11,106 nucleotides of DNA, taken from positions 1-11,106 of the forward strand of contig PIVW01000167.1 of the NCBI GenBank assembly GCA_003353825.1, given 5' to 3'. The notes under the pieces were generated by a model. The model worked only from the letters and a program-made list of their open reading frames with translations, was not told the origin of the DNA and did no database searches. This document shows positions 1 through 7,135 of the stretch, piece by piece (the first letter of the stretch is position 1; each line of letters begins with the position of its first letter). The position numbers were made by a program, and so were the translations under genes. This DNA comes from Chloroflexota bacterium (GTDB lineage Bacteria > Chloroflexota > Anaerolineae > J102).

Positions 1-8
1 CGCTTCGT

Positions 9-587
9 ATGATAGATTTCGGCCCCGTAAACCGCCGTGAGGTCCGCCTGGCTGACTTCGCCAAAGCACAGAATATCAACCGTGATGATTTGATCCGCGC
101 TTCCGAAGCGATGATCGACACCCTGCTTCAGCTAATCGAAAACCTCGAACAGGGTGATCTATTGTTTATCCCAAATGATCCTGAGGCTGAAGACCCTTAT
201 GCAGAAAACGAGGAAGAGGTTTTTGTCGGCTGGAGCGCAGGGCATATCATCGCCCATGTCACCGCATCTAGCGAGGAGTGTTGCGCTCAAAGTGCCACAT
301 TGGCCCGAGGTGTCGAGCCCTGTGGCCGCAACCGCTATGAAGTGCCCTGGGAATCCATTCGCACCCTAGAGGACGCCCGGCAGCGCTTGGAAGAGAGCCG
401 TCGTATACGACTGGCCTACCTGAATGCCTGGCCCGATCAACCTCATTTCGAAACAACCTTTGCTCCCTACAAAGGCCCCCAGAACTGCGTCACCCGTGTC
501 CTGGCGGGGCTATTCCATGAGGACGGCCATCTGGATCAGATTCGGGATGCCATCAAACAGGCCCAGACCGCGCCTGTGTTGGCTTAG
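9..587 (+). CDS. DinB-like (DinB/YfiT superfamily) helical-bundle protein
   Basis: Protein of 192 residues if it starts at the ATG at 9. The frame is open to the left edge, so the true start could lie outside the window and no ribosome binding site can be judged. The sequence fits the four-helix DinB-like fold: a helix with the first His (GHIIAHVT, residues 79-86, H79/H83) and a late helix with GLFHEDGHLDQI (168-179, H170 and H174). H83, H170 and H174 would be the usual three-His metal site of this family, which includes metal-dependent thiol S-transferases and many proteins of unknown function. There is an acidic insert at about 57-72. It is convergent with the glycosyltransferase gene with only 11 bases between the stops and no clear terminator. 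No substrate can be named. The family call is fairly sure, the function unknown. Confidence 0.75.
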   Translation: MIDFGPVNRREVRLADFAKAQNINRDDLIRASEAMIDTLLQLIENLEQGDLLFIPNDPEAEDPYAENEEEVFVGWSAGHIIAHVTASSEECCAQSATLARGVEPCGRNRYEVPWESIRTLEDARQRLEESRRIRLAYLNAWPDQPHFETTFAPYKGPQNCVTRVLAGLFHEDGHLDQIRDAIKQAQTAPVLA

Positions 588-598
588 ACCAGACCGGC

Positions 599-1564
599 TC
601 AGCTCCCATCCTCCACTCTAAAGCCAATGGCGTCACTGACGATGTACAAGGGACGCTGTTTCACTTCCTCGTAGATCCGGCCCAGATATTCGCCGATGAT
701 CCCCAAGGAAATGAGTTGAATACCTCCAAGGAACAATACGATTACCAGAGTAGAAGCCTGCCCATAAAAAGCCTGGCTGCCCGAGAGCCGCAAAATCACG
801 GTGAACAGGATACCCAGGACGCTCAACCCGGCGATGAAAAAGCCGAGGTAGGTGGCTAACTGTAGAGGAAGGTAAGAAAAGGAGGTGATACCGTCAAGGG
901 CAAATCGCAGCATCTTGCTAAATGGATACTTGGTTTCGCCGGCGTATCGTTCTTCACGGATATATTCGACGCCGATTTGCTTGAACCCCACCCAGACTGA
1001 AAGCCCTCGCATAAAGCGATGGTGTTCGCGCATGCGGCGCATGGCGTCCACCACCTTGCGATCCATCAGCCTGAAATCACCGGCATCGCGAGGGATATCC
1101 ACGCCCGTGATGCGATTGATCAGGTGATAGAACAAGCTGGCTGTCCACAGTTTGAACCTGGTCTCACCTTTCCGTTGCGCGCGCACGGCATAGATAACCT
1201 CGTAACCCTCCCGCCATTTTTGCACCATATCGCCAATGAGGCTGGGTGGGTCCTGTAAATCGGCGTCGATGACCACGACAGCCTCTCCCTGCGCGTAATC
1301 GGCGCCGGCAGTGATCGCGATCTGATGCCCGAAATTACGCGAGAAATTGACGACATGTACGCGCGCATCTTGCTCGTGCAATTCGCACATGATCTCAAAA
1401 GAGCGATCGTAGCTACCATCATTGACCAGCACCAGTTCCCAGGTCTCACCGATAGCATCCAGGGTCTCGGCCATACGCCGATAGAGTTCGTGCAGGATAG
1501 CTTCCTCGTTGTAGACAGGAGCGACAATGGATATCACGAGTGGGGAGGCGTTCGGCTCATTCAT
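599..1564 (-). CDS. Membrane-anchored family 2 glycosyltransferase, GtrB/DPM1-like (polyprenyl-phosphate sugar synthase)
   Basis: Protein of 321 residues, normal length for GtrB/CsbB/YkcC-like enzymes. By family these transfer a sugar from a nucleotide donor to undecaprenyl (or another polyprenyl) phosphate at the inner face of the membrane. The GT-A domain fills about residues 8-225: PVYNE at 16-20, VLVNDGS at 45-51 and the metal-binding DADLQDP at 100-106. The segment [15 protein letters not shown] (204-218) is the family's juxtamembrane motif. Two predicted membrane helices follow (about 233-258 and 271-292), then the characteristic [18 protein letters not shown] (292-309). The start ATG at 1564 has GGAG four bases upstream (1569-1572 on this strand), a little close. 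The gene is separated from queA upstream by 127 bases in which I see no clear terminator. The sugar cannot be read from sequence; a role in envelope glycan or lipid-linked sugar synthesis is inferred. Confidence 0.92.
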   Translation of the reverse strand: MNEPNASPLVISIVAPVYNEEAILHELYRRMAETLDAIGETWELVLVNDGSYDRSFEIMCELHEQDARVHVVNFSRNFGHQIAITAGADYAQGEAVVVIDADLQDPPSLIGDMVQKWREGYEVIYAVRAQRKGETRFKLWTASLFYHLINRITGVDIPRDAGDFRLMDRKVVDAMRRMREHHRFMRGLSVWVGFKQIGVEYIREERYAGETKYPFSKMLRFALDGITSFSYLPLQLATYLGFFIAGLSVLGILFTVILRLSGSQAFYGQASTLVIVLFLGGIQLISLGIIGEYLGRIYEEVKQRPLYIVSDAIGFRVEDGS

Positions 1565-1691
1565 AATGCTCCAGTAGTAGGCTGATGGCCTGTAGTAATG
1601 ATCTTAGTCGACCAACTGATGTTAGCATACCAATGTTTCGATATTGTGATGAGATGCCACGAATTCGATCACACTCGCTGCCGATACGATA

Positions 1692-2804
1692 CTACAGTAT
1701 AAGCATGGCATCGCCGAAAGAGAAAAACCGATACTCCTCGGCAATAGCCTCGGCATAGGCCCTATCGATAGATGCTTTGCCGGCAAAGGCCGAGACCAAC
1801 ATAAGCAAGGTAGAGCGGGGGAGATGGAAATTGGTAAGCATAACATCCACCGCCCGGAAAGGGTGGCCAGGTAAAATATAGAGATCCGTCTCCCCGCTCC
1901 AGGCGGCCGTCGTTTGCCAGCCACAGGCCAGATCTGCCGGTGCGGGATCACAGGGCGAGAGGCCTAGAGCGATCTTGGCAGCTGTTTCCAACGAGCGTAC
2001 ACTGGTCGTCCCCACCGCCACGATACGGTTCCCCCGTAGCCGTGTTTCATTGACCAGCCTGGCCGTCTCGGCACTGAATTGCAGCCACTCACTGTGAATC
2101 TCGTGTAGATGAGGATCCTCTTCCTGGACCGGGCGGAAGGTATCAAGGCTGACGTGCAGCGTGACATAGGCCATTTGCACTCCCTGATCACGCAACTGCA
2201 GCAGCAGGTCGGGCGTGAAATGCAGGCCGGCAGTGGGCGCGGCAACCGATCCCTCCCTACGGTTGTATACTGTTTGATAGCGCTCGGGATTATCTAAACT
2301 GGTGTGGATGTAGGGTGGCAGCGGCACTTGGCCAATATCTTCGAGTAAGGGTTCGATGGGCGGGTCAAAGGAAACGAGTCGTAACGGACCTTGCAGAACT
2401 TGTTCGATAGTCGCTACAACCCCGCCCTCTGTGTTTCCTCCGATCTCTATACGTTTCCCCACCGTCAGATTCTTACCGCGAACCATCGCCTGCCAAGCGC
2501 CCTCCGCCATCGGCTTGAGCAAAAATACTTCGACCTGCCCCCCGCTCTCCTTTTTCCCCAACAGCCGAGCGGGGATCACTCGCGTATCATTGGGCACCAG
2601 CAAATCGCCCGCATGCAAATAGGCAGGCAGATCATAGACATGTTGGTGGAGTATATCACCCGTCGCCCGCTCGAGCACCAGTAGGCGGGCATGGTCTCGC
2701 GGCTCGATCGGCGTCTGTGCGACAAACCCTTGGGGAAGATGATAATCGAAATCTGAGGTTCGAAGTGATGAAGGGACGGAATCAGGGAGGGTCGGAGAAG
2801 TCAT
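1692..2804 (-). CDS. queA: S-adenosylmethionine:tRNA ribosyltransferase-isomerase
   Basis: Cytoplasmic enzyme of queuosine synthesis: it moves the ribosyl group of SAM onto the preQ1 base at tRNA position 34, giving epoxyqueuosine. The protein is 370 residues, slightly longer than usual; homology starts at SDFDYHLP (17-24), so the first 13 or so residues are an extra N-terminal tail. Family signatures are present in order: PNDTRVIPARL (71-81), GSVAAPTAGLHF (185-196), HEIHSEW (234-240), VGTTSVRSLE (264-273), TDLYILPGH (306-314), TNFHLPRSTLLMLVSAF (324-340) and YRFFSFGDAMLI (358-369). The start codon lies inside the upstream amidotransferase gene (23-base overlap), so translation is probably coupled; only a weak, distant GAGG is seen before it. 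Last gene of the ruvB operon. No tgt or other queuosine gene is in the window. Confidence 0.96.
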   Translation of the reverse strand: MTSPTLPDSVPSSLRTSDFDYHLPQGFVAQTPIEPRDHARLLVLERATGDILHQHVYDLPAYLHAGDLLVPNDTRVIPARLLGKKESGGQVEVFLLKPMAEGAWQAMVRGKNLTVGKRIEIGGNTEGGVVATIEQVLQGPLRLVSFDPPIEPLLEDIGQVPLPPYIHTSLDNPERYQTVYNRREGSVAAPTAGLHFTPDLLLQLRDQGVQMAYVTLHVSLDTFRPVQEEDPHLHEIHSEWLQFSAETARLVNETRLRGNRIVAVGTTSVRSLETAAKIALGLSPCDPAPADLACGWQTTAAWSGETDLYILPGHPFRAVDVMLTNFHLPRSTLLMLVSAFAGKASIDRAYAEAIAEEYRFFSFGDAMLIL

Positions 2805-3516
2805 CTTCTAGTTGATAGCCTCGCGCTGCTTTGACGAATTCGACGAACAAGCGTCTGTGTTCTGGACCCAGCTCGTAAAGACGTTCTGGATGCCATTGAA
2901 CGCCCAATAACCAAGGCTGCACAATATGCTCTACGGCCTCGATGACGCCATCAGCTGAGATACCTGTCGCAATAAGTTGTGAAGCAAGATCGTGATCACA
3001 GATAGCCTGATGGTGGTATGAATTAACCGTGACGGTGGAGCCACAGGCCAATACTTGGTCTAGCAAGCTACGCTCTCGGACGCTCACGTCATGAGGTTTG
3101 GGTGCATCGAAACTATTTTCCTTGCCGGTGTGCCCCTCCCAATCCTGCCTCAGCGTGCCCCCTAGCGCCACATTTAGCACCTGAATACCGCGGCATACAC
3201 CCAGGATGGGCATCTCTCGTTTCATTGCGGCAGCCGTAAGAGCAAGTTCCATCTCGTCGCGATCAGTGCGGATGGATTCGGTGGCGGCGCCATTTATGGG
3301 CTGGCCATACAATCGAGGATGCAGATCACCCCCACCGGTAAGCAACAGTCCATCGATTCGATCAACGCTGGCCTCGATATCGGCGGTCGCTTCGGGAGAA
3401 AGACTAAAGGGTTCCCCACCTGCTAACTCGATACAGAACCAATAATCTCGCTGCCACGCTAAAAAAATCTTGTGACTGGCTTCTTTTGATGTAAAACCAA
3501 TGCGGGGTATTTTCAT
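2782..3516 (-). CDS. Class I glutamine amidotransferase-like hydrolase, gamma-glutamyl-GABA hydrolase (PuuD, peptidase C26) family
   Basis: Protein of 244 residues from the ATG at 3516. An in-frame GTG at 3528 is less likely because it lies within a good ribosome binding site, AGGTGG at 3525-3530, eight bases before this ATG. The fold is a class I amidotransferase: oxyanion region LLLTGGGD (57-64), nucleophile elbow GVCRGIQ with Cys108, VNSYHHQ (164-170), and VQWHPE with His209 and Glu211 completing the triad. The VNSYHHQ motif and lack of a synthetase domain place it with PuuD-type hydrolases, which cleave gamma-glutamyl bonds such as that of gamma-glutamyl-GABA in putrescine breakdown. No putrescine pathway gene is nearby, so the natural substrate is open. 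It starts 15 bases after the ruvB stop and overlaps queA by 23 bases, so it is firmly inside that operon. Family call sure; substrate not. Confidence 0.9.
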   Translation of the reverse strand: MKIPRIGFTSKEASHKIFLAWQRDYWFCIELAGGEPFSLSPEATADIEASVDRIDGLLLTGGGDLHPRLYGQPINGAATESIRTDRDEMELALTAAAMKREMPILGVCRGIQVLNVALGGTLRQDWEGHTGKENSFDAPKPHDVSVRERSLLDQVLACGSTVTVNSYHHQAICDHDLASQLIATGISADGVIEAVEHIVQPWLLGVQWHPERLYELGPEHRRLFVEFVKAARGYQLEDDFSDPP

Positions 3517-3524
3517 AGCGGACA

Positions 3525-3530
3525 CCACCT
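3525..3530 (-). promoter_or_regulatory. Ribosome binding site deciding the amidotransferase start
   Basis: AGGTGG on the minus strand, eight bases before ATG 3516. It sits just after the ruvB stop codon (3532-3534) and overlaps the alternative GTG start at 3526-3528, which argues for the ATG. Confidence 0.7.
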
Positions 3531-3531
3531 G

Positions 3532-4569
3532 TTACGTCCCGTCGAACAAGGTGGGCTGATCCGATTTGATGGCAACGGTTTCGTAGGGGATATTTAGGTG
3601 TTCGTAAGCGCGCGGGGTCGCCACACGTCCCCGCGGCGTACGCTCCAAAAAACCGAGTTGCAGCAAATAGGGTTCGACCACATCCATGATCGTATCAGAC
3701 TCTTCGCTAACAGAGGCGGCGATGGTCTCCAAACCGACGGGACCGCCGCCAAATTTGAGGATGATCGACTGCAGCACCAGACGGTCGAGGCTGTCCAAAC
3801 CAAGTGCATCTATCTCCAAAAGCTGCAAGGCATCTCGCGCAACTTGTGCGGTGATCTCACCCTCGGCGCGCACTTGAGCATAATCTCTGACGCGGCGGAA
3901 AAGGCGTAAAGATACACGTGGTGTGCCCCGGGCCCGTTTGGCGATCTCACTAACACCCTCAGGGGTATAGGGCACCGCCGTAAGCCCTGCCGCTCGGCGG
4001 ATGATGTGTTCGATGGCATCCAGGTCATAAAAATCAAACCGCATAACCGCGCCAAATCGAGCACGAAGGGGTGCGGTGAGTAAAGCCAGCCGAGTCGTAG
4101 CACCCACAACGGTGAAACGGGGCAACTTCAAACGGATATTGCGAGCACTTGGCCCCTTCCCTACGATAAAATCGAGCGCATAGTCCTCCATCGCCGGGTA
4201 AAGAATCTCCTCGACAGCGCGTCCAAGGCGATGGATCTCATCAATAAAGAGGATGTCGCCCTTGCGCAAATTGGTGAGGATTGCTGCCAGATCACCTGCA
4301 CGCTCGATAGCAGGGCCGGCTGTAACCTTAAGGTTCACCTCCATCTCGTTGGCGACGATGTGAGCTATGGTGGTCTTCCCAAGTCCGGGCGGGCCATATA
4401 GGAGGATGTGATCCAGACTCTCACTGCGATGCTGTGCAGCCTCAATCAGGATCTCAAGATTGTTACGCACCGTGTCCTGACCATAGAGTTCATGCAGGCG
4501 TTTTATGCGCAGCGCAGCGTCAAGGTTATCACCAGGTTGAGGTTGAGGCGTTATAGCTCGGTCTTCCAT
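3532..4569 (-). CDS. ruvB: Holliday junction branch migration ATPase RuvB
   Basis: Motor subunit of the RuvAB complex, which moves Holliday junctions during recombination and repair. 345 residues, normal length. The AAA+ core shows Walker A GPPGLGKT (59-66), Walker B ILFIDEIH (106-113; D110, E111), sensor 1 region VVGATTR (154-160), the PLRARFG segment with the arginine-finger region (167-173), and sensor 2 GTPR (215-218). A C-terminal winged helix ends with [15 protein letters not shown] (311-325). Some usually conserved spots differ: [12 protein letters not shown] where RPKxLxEYIGQ is usual near the N-terminus, and [12 protein letters not shown] where GTPRIANRLLRR is typical; catalytic residues are intact. 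GGGAG (4574-4578) precedes the ATG by four bases. First gene of the operon with the amidotransferase and queA; ruvA and ruvC are not in the window. ruvB beside queA is a common bacterial arrangement. Confidence 0.97.
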   Translation of the reverse strand: MEDRAITPQPQPGDNLDAALRIKRLHELYGQDTVRNNLEILIEAAQHRSESLDHILLYGPPGLGKTTIAHIVANEMEVNLKVTAGPAIERAGDLAAILTNLRKGDILFIDEIHRLGRAVEEILYPAMEDYALDFIVGKGPSARNIRLKLPRFTVVGATTRLALLTAPLRARFGAVMRFDFYDLDAIEHIIRRAAGLTAVPYTPEGVSEIAKRARGTPRVSLRLFRRVRDYAQVRAEGEITAQVARDALQLLEIDALGLDSLDRLVLQSIILKFGGGPVGLETIAASVSEESDTIMDVVEPYLLQLGFLERTPRGRVATPRAYEHLNIPYETVAIKSDQPTLFDGT

Positions 4570-4607
4570 ATCACTCCCGGGCGTAAAGGGACGAATTCAA
4601 TCCCGCC

Positions 4608-4636
4608 ATTATAGCCGAACATCTGTGCCAGCCCAA
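4608..4636 (-). promoter_or_regulatory. Sigma70-type promoter of the ruvB operon
   Basis: On the minus strand, TTGGGC (4631-4636) and a perfect TATAAT (4608-4613) are 17 bases apart. The -35 box is weak (TTG only) but spacing is ideal. Transcription would start near 4601, giving a leader of about 30 bases before the ruvB ATG at 4569. Confidence 0.65.
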
Positions 4637-4897
4637 GTCAGATTTTTCAGCTTTTATCCGCATGAATCTGTGAGTTTTTTGCTCAGTACGACATGTAGGT
4701 GAGCCGTCGTAATGAATGCAATAACCAGACAGTCATATTGTAGGATGCAAGATTTTGACGCGACGCATTAAGTATGGTAAAAGGTTGCACCAATTTTAAT
4801 GATACTTTTAGTATGTTGAGGTGGAAACGGAGATTCTGGTCGTGAGGAATCTTTGCGAATCGCCCTCGCGACATATCAAGTGCATACAACAAAGGGT

Positions 4898-4920
4898 GAA
4901 AGAACACCTCGAAAGAACAC
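4898..4920. repeat. Perfect 10-base direct repeat, period 13
   Basis: GAAAGAACAC occurs at 4898-4907 and again at 4911-4920, about 100 bases before the DksA-like gene. Two spaced identical sites could be a regulator binding site; no regulator is known. Confidence 0.6.
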
Positions 4921-4927
4921 ATTATTA

Positions 4928-4970
4928 GCCGATCAACTACCCAAATATTAACTACAAAACGGTAGTCGGC
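4928..4970 (+). promoter_or_regulatory. Bulged hairpin in the leader of the DksA-like gene
   Basis: GCCG (4928-4931) plus ACTACC (4936-4941), separated by a four-base bulge, pair with GGTAGTCGGC (4961-4970): ten base pairs with a 19-base loop. There is no T-run after it, so it is not a terminator. It lies 45 bases before the start codon; a role in leader structure or as an operator is possible. Confidence 0.4.
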
Positions 4971-5014
4971 GACAAGGCCCGTAAGGTCCGTATTAGGAGG
5001 CTATATTAAAGAAA

Positions 5015-5407
5015 ATGGACACTAAACTGGTTGCCCCTGAAAAAGTGCAATTACTAGAGCAGCGCTTATCTTTGCTCAAAGACATTGAGATACTAAGAGA
5101 AACGCTACGCGGCGAAGTGGATATAGATGTCGAAGAAGGCGATCCGGATGTCGTCGAACGCGAAAAAAGTGTCGCCCTGTTAGCCACCATCGAAGCACGG
5201 CTGGCGTCAGTAGAGGATGCGCTGAAGGCAATTGAACGTGGCACTTACGGGATCTGCGATCGCTGCGGAAACGACATCCCAGCCGAGCGTCTGGAAGTTA
5301 AACCTGATGCAACGCTCTGTGTTACCTGTCAGGGCGACGTCGAACGTCTGCGCAAACGGGGAATAGCCTCACCTCGAACGCGCTGGAATCCCGCAGATTT
5401 TGAATAA
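5015..5407 (+). CDS. DksA/TraR family C4 zinc finger protein
   Basis: 130 residues. The C-terminal half has the TraR/DksA signature: KAIERGTYGICDRCG (71-85), I88, ERLEV and LCVTCQ (101-106), with four Cys zinc ligands at 81, 84, 102 and 105. The N-terminal half (about 8-75) is predicted to be a long helical hairpin, as in DksA, where the coiled coil enters the RNA polymerase secondary channel and alters initiation with ppGpp. Here the tip reads EEGDPDVVERE (41-51), and the DxxDxA tip pattern essential in E. coli DksA is not clearly kept, so DksA-like action on polymerase is uncertain; related YteA/YocK-type proteins have unknown roles. AGGAGG at 4995-5000 is 14 bases before the ATG, rather far, but no other start codon is nearer. 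The gene is followed by a terminator at 5472-5535, so it seems to be its own transcription unit. Confidence 0.88.
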   Translation: MDTKLVAPEKVQLLEQRLSLLKDIEILRETLRGEVDIDVEEGDPDVVEREKSVALLATIEARLASVEDALKAIERGTYGICDRCGNDIPAERLEVKPDATLCVTCQGDVERLRKRGIASPRTRWNPADFE

Positions 5408-5459
5408 GGTCAGGAGCGGCACTGCCTAAGAAATAGAGGTTTCTGACAAACTACCGCCC

Positions 5460-5489
5460 TTGGCGAATTCCAACGGGTGACGTTACAAT
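5460..5489 (+). promoter_or_regulatory. Possible upp promoter nested in the terminator hairpin
   Basis: TTGGCG (5460-5465) and TACAAT (5484-5489) are 18 bases apart. The start of transcription would fall near 5496, inside the loop of the terminator hairpin 5472-5526, so transcripts from here lack its 5' arm and would not be stopped. This fits upp having its own promoter, but box matches are moderate. Confidence 0.4.
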
Positions 5490-5535
5490 CACTGGCAATT
5501 GGCTTTGTGAGCGTTCGTCACCTGTTTTTCTTTCT
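5472..5535 (+). terminator. Intrinsic terminator after the DksA-like gene, just before upp
   Basis: AACGGGTGACG (5472-5482) pairs with CGTCACCTGTT (5516-5526), 11 pairs including one G-U, with a 33-base loop, and runs into TTTTTCTTTCT (5525-5535). It ends 15 bases before the upp start. An outer perfect repeat GAATTCCAA/TTGGAATTC (5465-5473 and 5539-5547) extends the stem across the T-run and could mask the weak upp ribosome binding site in read-through RNA. Confidence 0.65.
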
Positions 5536-5550
5536 CAATTGGAATTCATT

Positions 5551-6204
5551 ATGTCGCAAATTCACGTTGCAACCCATCCGCTTATCCGGCACAAAGTAAG
5601 TATTCTACGAAACAAGGACACTACATCCCTCCAGTTCCGCGAACTCGTGCGAGAGATCACGATTTTGCTTGCGTTCGAGACTACCAGTGATCTTATCATC
5701 GAACCGATAACGGTGCCGACACCCCTGGCTGATGCGAAAGGCTACGAGCTTCAGGATCGTATAGGCCTGGTACCGATTCTGCGGGCTGGCTTGGGTATGG
5801 TCAATGGCATTTGGGAACTAATGCCACAAGCTGAGGTGTGGCACATCGGCCTCTACCGCGATGAGCGCACCTTACAACCGGTCGAATACTACAACAAATT
5901 GCCCATTGCTCCCACAGTCCAGGTGGTCCTGATCCTGGACCCCATGCTGGCAACCGGGGGCTCGGCAGTGGCGACAGTAGATATCCTGAAGCGTTGGGGA
6001 GCGAAACGGATTAAATTCATGGGGATCCTTGGCGCGCCCGAGGGTGTCAAGGTGTTAGCTGAAGCTCATTCCGACGTCGATATCTACCTTGCCGCCCTGG
6101 ATGAACGCCTGACGCCCGAGCCCGAGCAGCCGGGAGATCCCCCAGCCGGTTTTATTGTCCCCGGCCTGGGTGATGCGGGCGACCGCCAATTTGGTACAGC
6201 CTGA
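5551..6204 (+). CDS. upp: Uracil phosphoribosyltransferase
   Basis: Pyrimidine salvage enzyme of the cytoplasm: uracil + PRPP gives UMP + pyrophosphate. 217 residues from ATG 5551 (MSQIHVATHPLIRHK, a typical Upp start); an in-frame TTG at 5539 would add four residues and overlaps the outer hairpin stem, so the ATG is preferred. Motifs: LVPILRAGLGMV (73-84), the PRPP-binding loop LILDPMLATGGSA (127-139), and IVPGLGDAGDRQFGT (202-216) that contacts uracil. Most Upp proteins are 205-210 residues; the extra length is a Pro/Glu-rich insert around 189-199 (EPEQPGDPP) between LDERL and the IVPGLGDAGDR loop. The ribosome binding site is weak (GGAA at 5541-5544). A dCMP deaminase gene follows after 17 bases, likely in the same operon. 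Confidence 0.96.
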   Translation: MSQIHVATHPLIRHKVSILRNKDTTSLQFRELVREITILLAFETTSDLIIEPITVPTPLADAKGYELQDRIGLVPILRAGLGMVNGIWELMPQAEVWHIGLYRDERTLQPVEYYNKLPIAPTVQVVLILDPMLATGGSAVATVDILKRWGAKRIKFMGILGAPEGVKVLAEAHSDVDIYLAALDERLTPEPEQPGDPPAGFIVPGLGDAGDRQFGTA

Positions 6205-6221
6205 GGATAAACAAGCGACCC

Positions 6222-6716
6222 ATGAAAAAACGACCCAGTTGGGATGAATATTTCATGAGCATCGCCCTGCAAGTGGCCAAGCGCAGTACTTGTGATCGAG
6301 CCTATGTGGGCGCGGTCGTCGTGCGTGACCGGCGCATCCTCACCACCGGGTACAACGGCTCTCCTTCAGGCCTGCCGCATTGCGATGACGCCGGACATCT
6401 TCTCATCGATGGCCATTGTGTGCGTACGCTGCATGCTGAACAAAATGCCATCATTCAGGCTGCCTATCTCGATGTGTCTGTGCATAACAGCACGATCTAT
6501 GTCACGCATCAGCCATGCATGGTTTGTGCCAAAATGATCATCAATGCCGGTATCCGCCGCGTAGTTTACGCGGGCCAATATCCGGACGAACTGGCCCAAC
6601 AGTTCCTGGCCGAAGCGGGCGTTGGCTTACAGCATTTCACGCTGCCCGATGAGCTGCAGGAGTCGGTAGCACATCGTCCCCAGCGCGGTGTGGTAGAATC
6701 AGCGGACGCAACGTAA
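6222..6716 (+). CDS. dCMP deaminase, ComEB type zinc-dependent cytidine/deoxycytidylate deaminase
   Basis: 164 residues, usual for bacterial deoxycytidylate deaminases, which convert dCMP to dUMP and thus feed dTMP synthesis. The catalytic zinc site is complete: HAEQNAI (71-77; His71 ligand, Glu73 proton shuttle) and PCMVC (98-102; Cys99 and Cys102 ligands). YNGSPSGLPHC (44-54) ahead of the site is typical of dCMP deaminases rather than free-base deaminases. In Gram-positive competence operons the homologue is called ComEB, but nothing else here suggests competence. The gene lies 17 bases behind upp; GAGGA overlapping the upp stop (6203-6207) is about 14 bases before the ATG, so coupling with upp translation is likely. 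Together they form a pyrimidine salvage pair. The ATG at 6255 would cut into the domain and is less likely. Confidence 0.92.
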   Translation: MKKRPSWDEYFMSIALQVAKRSTCDRAYVGAVVVRDRRILTTGYNGSPSGLPHCDDAGHLLIDGHCVRTLHAEQNAIIQAAYLDVSVHNSTIYVTHQPCMVCAKMIINAGIRRVVYAGQYPDELAQQFLAEAGVGLQHFTLPDELQESVAHRPQRGVVESADAT

Positions 6717-6849
6717 GGACTTAGGACAGAACAACTTGCCGATTTGCTTCCTGAAATGACAGTAGAGTTCCGCACGTTATTGATTTCTCAGTCCTAAGCA
6801 CAGAGTTGCATTTCTAATCCAATATTTGACTCCTCTGAAAAAAGGTCTC

Positions 6850-6973
6850 GCAGCTTGTCGGAAAATCATCAGGACGCAGATATTCAAGGAAAATCTTTGG
6901 ATTTCACAGTGAAAATCCGTGTTAATCCGCCTTGATCCGTGTCCTAAAAGCCTTGAGAGCGACTTCTCCGACA
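6850..6973. repeat. Dispersed palindromic repeat, copy upstream of acs
   Basis: The left arm 6850-6881, read on the minus strand, matches 9206-9238 downstream of acs in 28 of 33 aligned columns. The right part contains ATCCGTGTTA/ATCCGCCTTG/ATCCGTGTCC (about 6915-6945, period near 10-11) and ACTTCTCCGACA (6962-6973), also shared with the downstream copy. The unit is thus inverted on itself and non-coding. Sequences of ATCCGTGT type are common decayed intergenic repeats in several bacterial groups. Confidence 0.6.
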
Positions 6974-7017
6974 GACTCCTAGACAGCAGTGAAGGCCGAG
7001 ATATCAGCAAATATGGT

Positions 7018-7060
7018 GGGGTTTAGACGTGCTTTTCCCGTGAAACCCTATATTTTCTTT
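7018..7060 (+). terminator. Terminator-like hairpin between the upp operon and acs
   Basis: GGGTTT (7019-7024) pairs with AAACCC (7043-7048), and inside it ACG (7027-7029) with CGT (7039-7041); TATATTTTCTTT follows (7049-7060). It could end transcripts coming from upp/dCMP deaminase, though it lies 300 bases downstream and the stem has an internal loop. Confidence 0.35.
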
Positions 7061-7135
7061 GCGATCTCTGCGCCCTTTGCGGTTAATAGGCTTTTTTCAG
7101 TGGACTCATATTTTAGCGCACTTTTTCGTAGAGCT

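Larger units (their letters stand above)
4637..5014. other. Divergent intergenic control region between ruvB and the DksA-like gene
   Basis: Gene-free, AT-richer stretch between divergent transcripts. It holds a perfect 10-base direct repeat GAAAGAACAC (4898-4907 and 4911-4920, period 13), a bulged hairpin (4928-4970), a 9-base near-tandem repeat (AAGGCCCGT/AAGGTCCGT, 4974-4991) and the ribosome binding site of the next gene. Possible plus-strand promoters, TTGACG-17-TAAAAG (4755-4783) and TTGCAC-19-TAGTAT (4784-4814), are weak and I do not choose between them. A 79-codon minus-strand open frame here (4683-4922) lacks a ribosome binding site and recognisable motifs. Confidence 0.5.

Noticed and set aside
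1622..1951. 109-codon minus-strand frame at the end of queA
   Set aside because: It overlaps the conserved queA C-terminus in another frame; no start signal.
3528..3528. GTG start for the amidotransferase
   Set aside because: It lies inside the AGGTGG ribosome binding site that fits ATG 3516; family homology begins at about MKIPRIGFT.
4683..4922. Minus-strand frame of 79 codons between ruvB and the DksA-like gene
   Set aside because: No ribosome binding site, no recognisable motif, and it covers the repeat and control region; likely chance in AT-rich DNA.
6720..6798. 8-base inverted repeat CTTAGGAC/GTCCTAAG after the dCMP deaminase gene as terminator
   Set aside because: The loop is 63 bases and no T-run follows.
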